Source of the DNA: Rhodospira sp.
GTDB lineage: Bacteria > Pseudomonadota > Alphaproteobacteria > Rhodospirillales > Rhodospirillaceae
Reading direction: 5' to 3'
Assembly (NCBI GenBank): GCA_028277295.1
Contig: JANQGN010000179.1
Coordinates: forward strand, 1-9,413
Length of the DNA stretch: 9,413 nt
Shown: one piece after another, positions 6,934-9,413 of the stretch
Position numbering within the stretch: the stretch's first letter is position 1
Layout: each line of letters starts with the position of its first letter
The notes under the pieces: generated by a model
Seen by the model: the letters and a program-made list of their open reading frames with translations, nothing else
The model's database searches: none
What the model was told of the DNA's origin: nothing
Made by a program: the position numbers and the translations under genes

Positions 6934-7023
6934 GCGGGGTCTTTCCTGTCAAAAGCCTTAAGGATGAGCGCCATGGCGCGGTCACCCTGGCGTGGGCCGA
7001 CCATACGCGGCCGAAGGACCAAG

Positions 7024-7743
7024 TCAACCGGTGCCCCGGGCTGGCTGGGGAGCGCCCCTGGCCGCGACCAGGTCCTCCAGCCACCGCGCCAGGTCCTCGG
7101 TGATATGGTGGCAATGGCTTGTGTCGGCGCTGGCATCGTACGCCCAGTGCTGTGTGTCTCGCACGAACACCGTGGTCATGCCTAGATCGGCCGCCGGTTT
7201 GAGGTTCTTGAGGCAATCCTCGAACATGGCCGACGCCTCCGCCCGCAGGCCGAACCGTTCCAGCATGGTCCGATAGATTTCCGGCGCGGGCTTGGGAACA
7301 TAGGCCCCGGCCTCGATGTCAAAAATGGCGTCGAAATGGTGTGCGATGCCCACCCGCTCCAGAACTGCCTCGGCGTGACCCAGGGACCCATTGGTGAAGA
7401 CCACCTTACGGCCTGCCAGGCCCGCCAACGCCCGCTCCAGCCGAGGCGCGGACGGGATGACGGCATAATCGATATCGTGCACGTAGTCCATGAAGGCGTG
7501 CGGGTTCATGCCGTGCTCGATCATCAGGCCGCGCATGGAGGTCCCGTACCGATGGAAGTAGCGCTTCTGAACAACGAACGCCTCGTCTTCCGGCACTTCC
7601 AGAAACCCGGCGATAAAGCGCTTCATGCGCCGATCGATCTGGGCGAACACCTGGGTCGAGGCCGGATACAGGGTGTTGTCCAGGTCGAACACCCAACTGA
7701 CCAGATGAGGCAGGCCACAGGCGGGAAGCGGTGTCAGGGTCAT
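7024..7743 (-). CDS. HAD-superfamily hydrolase, pyrimidine 5'-nucleotidase type
   Basis: A 239-residue soluble phosphatase of the haloacid dehalogenase superfamily, subfamily IA. The signature motifs are present: motif I WVFDLDNTLYP (17-27; D20 nucleophile, D22 acid), motif II VFTNGS (115-120), motif III lysine K151 in YVPKPAPEIY, and motif IV MFEDCLKNLKPAADLGM (173-189; E175, D176). The NTLYP variant of motif I and the cap sequence YFHRYGTSMRGLM (62-74) are typical of the group annotated as pyrimidine 5'-nucleotidase (YjjG/SDT1-like), which dephosphorylates UMP/CMP-type nucleotides; the actual substrate cannot be read from sequence. The chosen ATG (7743-7741) lies just upstream of motif I. 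The frame stays open for 54 more codons, but that part does not resemble the family. No good Shine-Dalgarno sequence is visible. It precedes dapD by 90 bp, an arrangement I recall from other Rhodospirillales. Confidence 0.93.
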   Translation of the reverse strand: MTLTPLPACGLPHLVSWVFDLDNTLYPASTQVFAQIDRRMKRFIAGFLEVPEDEAFVVQKRYFHRYGTSMRGLMIEHGMNPHAFMDYVHDIDYAVIPSAPRLERALAGLAGRKVVFTNGSLGHAEAVLERVGIAHHFDAIFDIEAGAYVPKPAPEIYRTMLERFGLRAEASAMFEDCLKNLKPAADLGMTTVFVRDTQHWAYDASADTSHCHHITEDLARWLEDLVAARGAPQPARGTG

Positions 7744-7819
7744 GGGGCGGAACCGGGTGAGTTGAGAGAACCAAACCAGACGCGAACACGCTGGCACATG
7801 GGGCCGGTGGGGGCCAGGG

Positions 7820-8542
7820 TCATCCCCCCGCCGCCGGTCCACCACTTCGCGTCCGGCGGTGGGCATGCCACGCCTCGGCCAGGGCAAAGTCGGCTTCGTC
7901 GTCAATGTCCAGCGATTCCAAGGGGGGAGTCGCCCACATCAACGGACGGACGCCAATGCGGTTGGCGTGGGTCCGCAGGGTTTCGGTGGTGAACAGGTAA
8001 AGGCAGGAGTTTTCCTCGAACACCGGGGCCAGGTCCTGGGTCGGCAGCAGACGGCCAGGATCATGGTTCAGCGGTTGGCCTCGATGATCCCACAAACGCA
8101 CGTGGCGCCGGCTGACCGCCACCAGGCTGTCGTGCGCCGGCCAGGCGGCCCGCAAGGCGGTGATGGCGGCCATCACGGTGGTCGCCGACAGGAACGGGTT
8201 GGTGGCATGGGTCTGGAGGATCAGGCCCACGGCATCCGGCAGGCGCGCCACGGCGTCCATCAGGACCGCGTTCATCGACGTCTCCGGCGCCGACAGCGCG
8301 GCCGGCCGCCGTTGCGGACAAATGCCGGGAAAGGCGGCCCGGGCCTCTTCCAATAGGGTTGGGTCGTCGCTGTTGACCACCACCCAGGCGATGTCCGGCA
8401 CGCTGTGCAAACAACCAAGGATGTGGTGGAACAGCGGGCGATCCCCAAGGGAGCGCCGGTTCTTGCCGGGCACGCGCTGACTTTGGCCGCGCATCGGCAG
8501 GATGGCGCACACCGGTGCCAGGGGCCGTCGTTCGTCCGCCAT
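7820..8542 (-). CDS. CMP-sugar synthetase-like cytidylyltransferase (NeuA/PseF/LegF family)
   Basis: A cytoplasmic nucleotidyltransferase that by family activates a sialic-acid-like or other 2-keto acid sugar with CTP. From the chosen ATG it is 240 residues, the usual family length. Residues 12-27, CAILPMRGQSQRVPGK, form the N-terminal nucleotide-binding loop, corresponding to the RxGSKRxPxKN motif. LILQTHATNPFLS (107-119) corresponds to LQPTSPL, FEENSCLYLF (175-184) to the sugar-pocket strand, and SLDIDDEADFALAE (210-223) holds the C-terminal metal-binding aspartates. The loop Gln (SQR rather than SKR) and the HATNP variant are slightly unusual. Two longer starts exist: ATG at 8611 and TTG at 8695. 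The family length and lack of similarity in the extension favour 8542; a weak CAGGA lies 13 nt upstream. No other glycan genes are nearby, so the sugar (pseudaminic, legionaminic, Kdo-like or other) is unknown. Confidence 0.87.
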   Translation of the reverse strand: MADERRPLAPVCAILPMRGQSQRVPGKNRRSLGDRPLFHHILGCLHSVPDIAWVVVNSDDPTLLEEARAAFPGICPQRRPAALSAPETSMNAVLMDAVARLPDAVGLILQTHATNPFLSATTVMAAITALRAAWPAHDSLVAVSRRHVRLWDHRGQPLNHDPGRLLPTQDLAPVFEENSCLYLFTTETLRTHANRIGVRPLMWATPPLESLDIDDEADFALAEAWHAHRRTRSGGPAAGG

Positions 8543-8849
8543 GACCCGCGACGCGTCCTGCCCTGGCGCATGGCGGCGCTTGTCCGCGCGAGAGAGGGCG
8601 GACACCGTCATGATCTGGACGAACCGGCGGGTCGGTGATCGGATACCCTGGGGATGCTGAGACGACCCCACCGCCCAGGCGTGGCGATCGCCCAAGCCAG
8701 CGACACTCGCTCGCCCATTCGGTGGCTCTGACGGGCGATGTTCTGCCCGGCCGATCCGTCCTCCGGCGTCGTCCGGAGGGCGGATCCTTGCGCCGGCACC
8801 AGATCGACGACCCGGAGGCCGACCCGCGCCTTGGGCAGCGGCACGAGGG
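8543..8849. other. Spacer between the cold-shock gene and the cytidylyltransferase gene
   Basis: 307 bp holding the hairpin at 8753-8786 and possible upstream starts of the cytidylyltransferase gene. A minus-strand frame of 78 codons (8844-8608, GTG start) resembles no family I know and has no ribosome binding site, so I do not call it a gene. Confidence 0.5.
8753..8786. terminator. Strong hairpin downstream of the cold-shock gene, possible transcript end
   Basis: GATCCGTCCTCCGG (8753-8766) pairs with CCGGAGGGCGGATC (8773-8786) around a 6-base loop: 13 Watson-Crick pairs plus one T/G position in the middle. It begins about 63 bp past the cold-shock stop codon in the direction of transcription. 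No T-tract follows on either strand, so it may be a Rho-assisted end or 3' stabilising structure rather than a classic intrinsic terminator. Confidence 0.4.
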
Positions 8850-9329
8850 TCAGATCAACTCAACCTTACCGGCCATGGGCCCTTTTTTGCCCATGCGACA
8901 GAGCATCCTGACCCGCTGCCCTGGGTCCAGCACCGATAGCCCGGAGCTTTCCAGCGCGCGGCTTCCCACATACACGTCCTTCCCGCCGCCATCCGGGGTC
9001 ACAAAGCCGAACCCCTTGTCGACGCTGAAGAACTTGACCACGCCATCAATGGTCTCGCCGTCCTGGCCGCCGCCATCGTAACCGCCGCCGTCACGACCGA
9101 CCTCCACAGAGGACGCGTCGATTTCGTGAATGAAGGACACCTGCGGTCCCTTCTGTCCCATCGACAGGTCGCAAATGAGGGTCGCGCCCTCGGGAACGTC
9201 CCTATATCCCGCACGCTGCAGCACGGAAATGTGGAGGAACGCATCGGGAGTACCATCCGAAAGGGCAACGAATCCGAAACCCTTGGTAGCATTAAACCAC
9301 TTAACGGTGGCCGTGGACCGAGACTGCAT
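8850..9329 (-). CDS. Cold-shock protein with two cold-shock domains (CspD-like)
   Basis: A 159-residue protein with two OB-fold cold-shock domains, the double-domain form common in alphaproteobacteria. It probably binds single-stranded RNA/DNA and acts as an RNA chaperone or growth-phase regulator in the cytoplasm. Domain 1 (about 6-70) has TVKWFNATKGFGFV with RNP1 KGFGFV (16-21) and RNP2 AFLHIS (30-35). A glycine- and aspartate-rich linker (about 78-93, GRDGGGYDGGGQDGE) follows. Domain 2 (about 94-157) has GVVKFFSVDKGFGFV with RNP1 at 105-110. Its RNP2 reads DVYVGSRAL (118-126) where VFVHIS/VHVS is usual, so the nucleic-acid-contacting His is missing. The ATG at 9329-9327 is the natural start; a weak TAAGG lies 13 nt upstream. 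A promoter-like sequence is at 9371-9399 and a strong hairpin follows the gene, suggesting a single-gene transcript. Confidence 0.95.
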   Translation of the reverse strand: MQSRSTATVKWFNATKGFGFVALSDGTPDAFLHISVLQRAGYRDVPEGATLICDLSMGQKGPQVSFIHEIDASSVEVGRDGGGYDGGGQDGETIDGVVKFFSVDKGFGFVTPDGGGKDVYVGSRALESSGLSVLDPGQRVRMLCRMGKKGPMAGKVELI

Positions 9330-9370
9330 AGCGTAGGGAGAGCCTTACACAATTGGAACCTAACGCGGAA

Positions 9371-9399
9371 GGCATACCCGAAAATCGCGGAGTCGCCAA
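9371..9399 (-). promoter_or_regulatory. Possible sigma-70 type promoter of the cold-shock gene
   Basis: On the minus strand TTGGCG (9399-9394) is followed after exactly 17 bp by TATGCC (9376-9371). This would put the transcript start near 9364 and give a leader of about 35 nt. The -35 box overlaps one arm of the inverted pair ACAATTGG (9349-9356) / CCAATTGT (9396-9403). The match to consensus is moderate. Confidence 0.35.
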
Positions 9400-9413
9400 T
9401 TGTTCTTCGCATG

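Noticed and set aside
6934..7023. Lysine riboswitch or attenuator before dapD
   Set aside because: The 90-bp gap is too short for a lysine riboswitch (about 170 nt or more), and I see none of its conserved core. Only a short palindrome is present.
7744..7905. 54-codon N-terminal extension of the HAD frame
   Set aside because: It overlaps the end of the cytidylyltransferase gene, and HAD proteins of this type begin shortly before the DLDNTLY motif.
7336..7992. 218-codon plus-strand frame spanning the HAD and cytidylyltransferase genes
   Set aside because: Antisense to two genes with clear motifs, and no ribosome binding site.
8608..8844. 78-codon minus-strand frame directly after the cold-shock gene
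   Set aside because: GTG start with no ribosome binding site, no recognisable domain, and it spans the 8753-8786 hairpin. Kept only as part of the spacer description.

Overview
The window is chromosomal DNA of a high-GC alphaproteobacterium. The gene content and order (pyrimidine 5'-nucleotidase-type HAD gene, dapD, dapE, a double cold-shock-domain protein and an FzlA-like cell-division GST) fit the Rhodospirillales best. This taxonomic call is inference; no rRNA gene or other marker is present.

Layout, left to right. 1-1766 (minus): a methyl-accepting chemotaxis protein with a periplasmic Cache sensor, running off the left edge before its C-terminus. 1767-2211: a divergent intergenic region with a 13-bp direct repeat upstream of the receptor. 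2212-2880 (plus): a glutathione-S-transferase-fold protein of the FzlA type. 2881-3446: 566 bp without a gene, packed with palindromes and two diverged copies of a MITE-like element of about 96 bp. 3447-4250 (plus): a DUF2189-type integral membrane protein. This gene converges on a long minus-strand series that, in transcription order, reads: double-CSD cold-shock protein (9329-8850), CMP-sugar synthetase-like enzyme (8542-7820), HAD nucleotidase (7743-7024), dapD (6933-6091), dapE (6098-4863) and an unrecognised five-helix membrane protein (4855-4277).

dapD and dapE encode consecutive steps of the succinylase branch of diaminopimelate/lysine synthesis. They overlap by 8 bp, and the membrane protein starts 7 bp after dapE, so these three are very probably one translationally coupled unit. 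The HAD gene lies 90 bp upstream of dapD. The nucleotidyltransferase is 76 bp upstream of the HAD gene and may or may not share its transcript. The cold-shock gene has its own likely promoter and a strong hairpin behind it, so it is probably separate.

Most of the window is ordinary core genome. The part least explained by known genes is the 2881-3446 intergenic region. There a small inverted-repeat element appears to have inserted, with a 6-bp target duplication, into a long palindrome directly behind the FzlA-like gene. A second diverged copy lies 279 bp away, abutting another palindrome. I did not find a convincing new multi-gene system.
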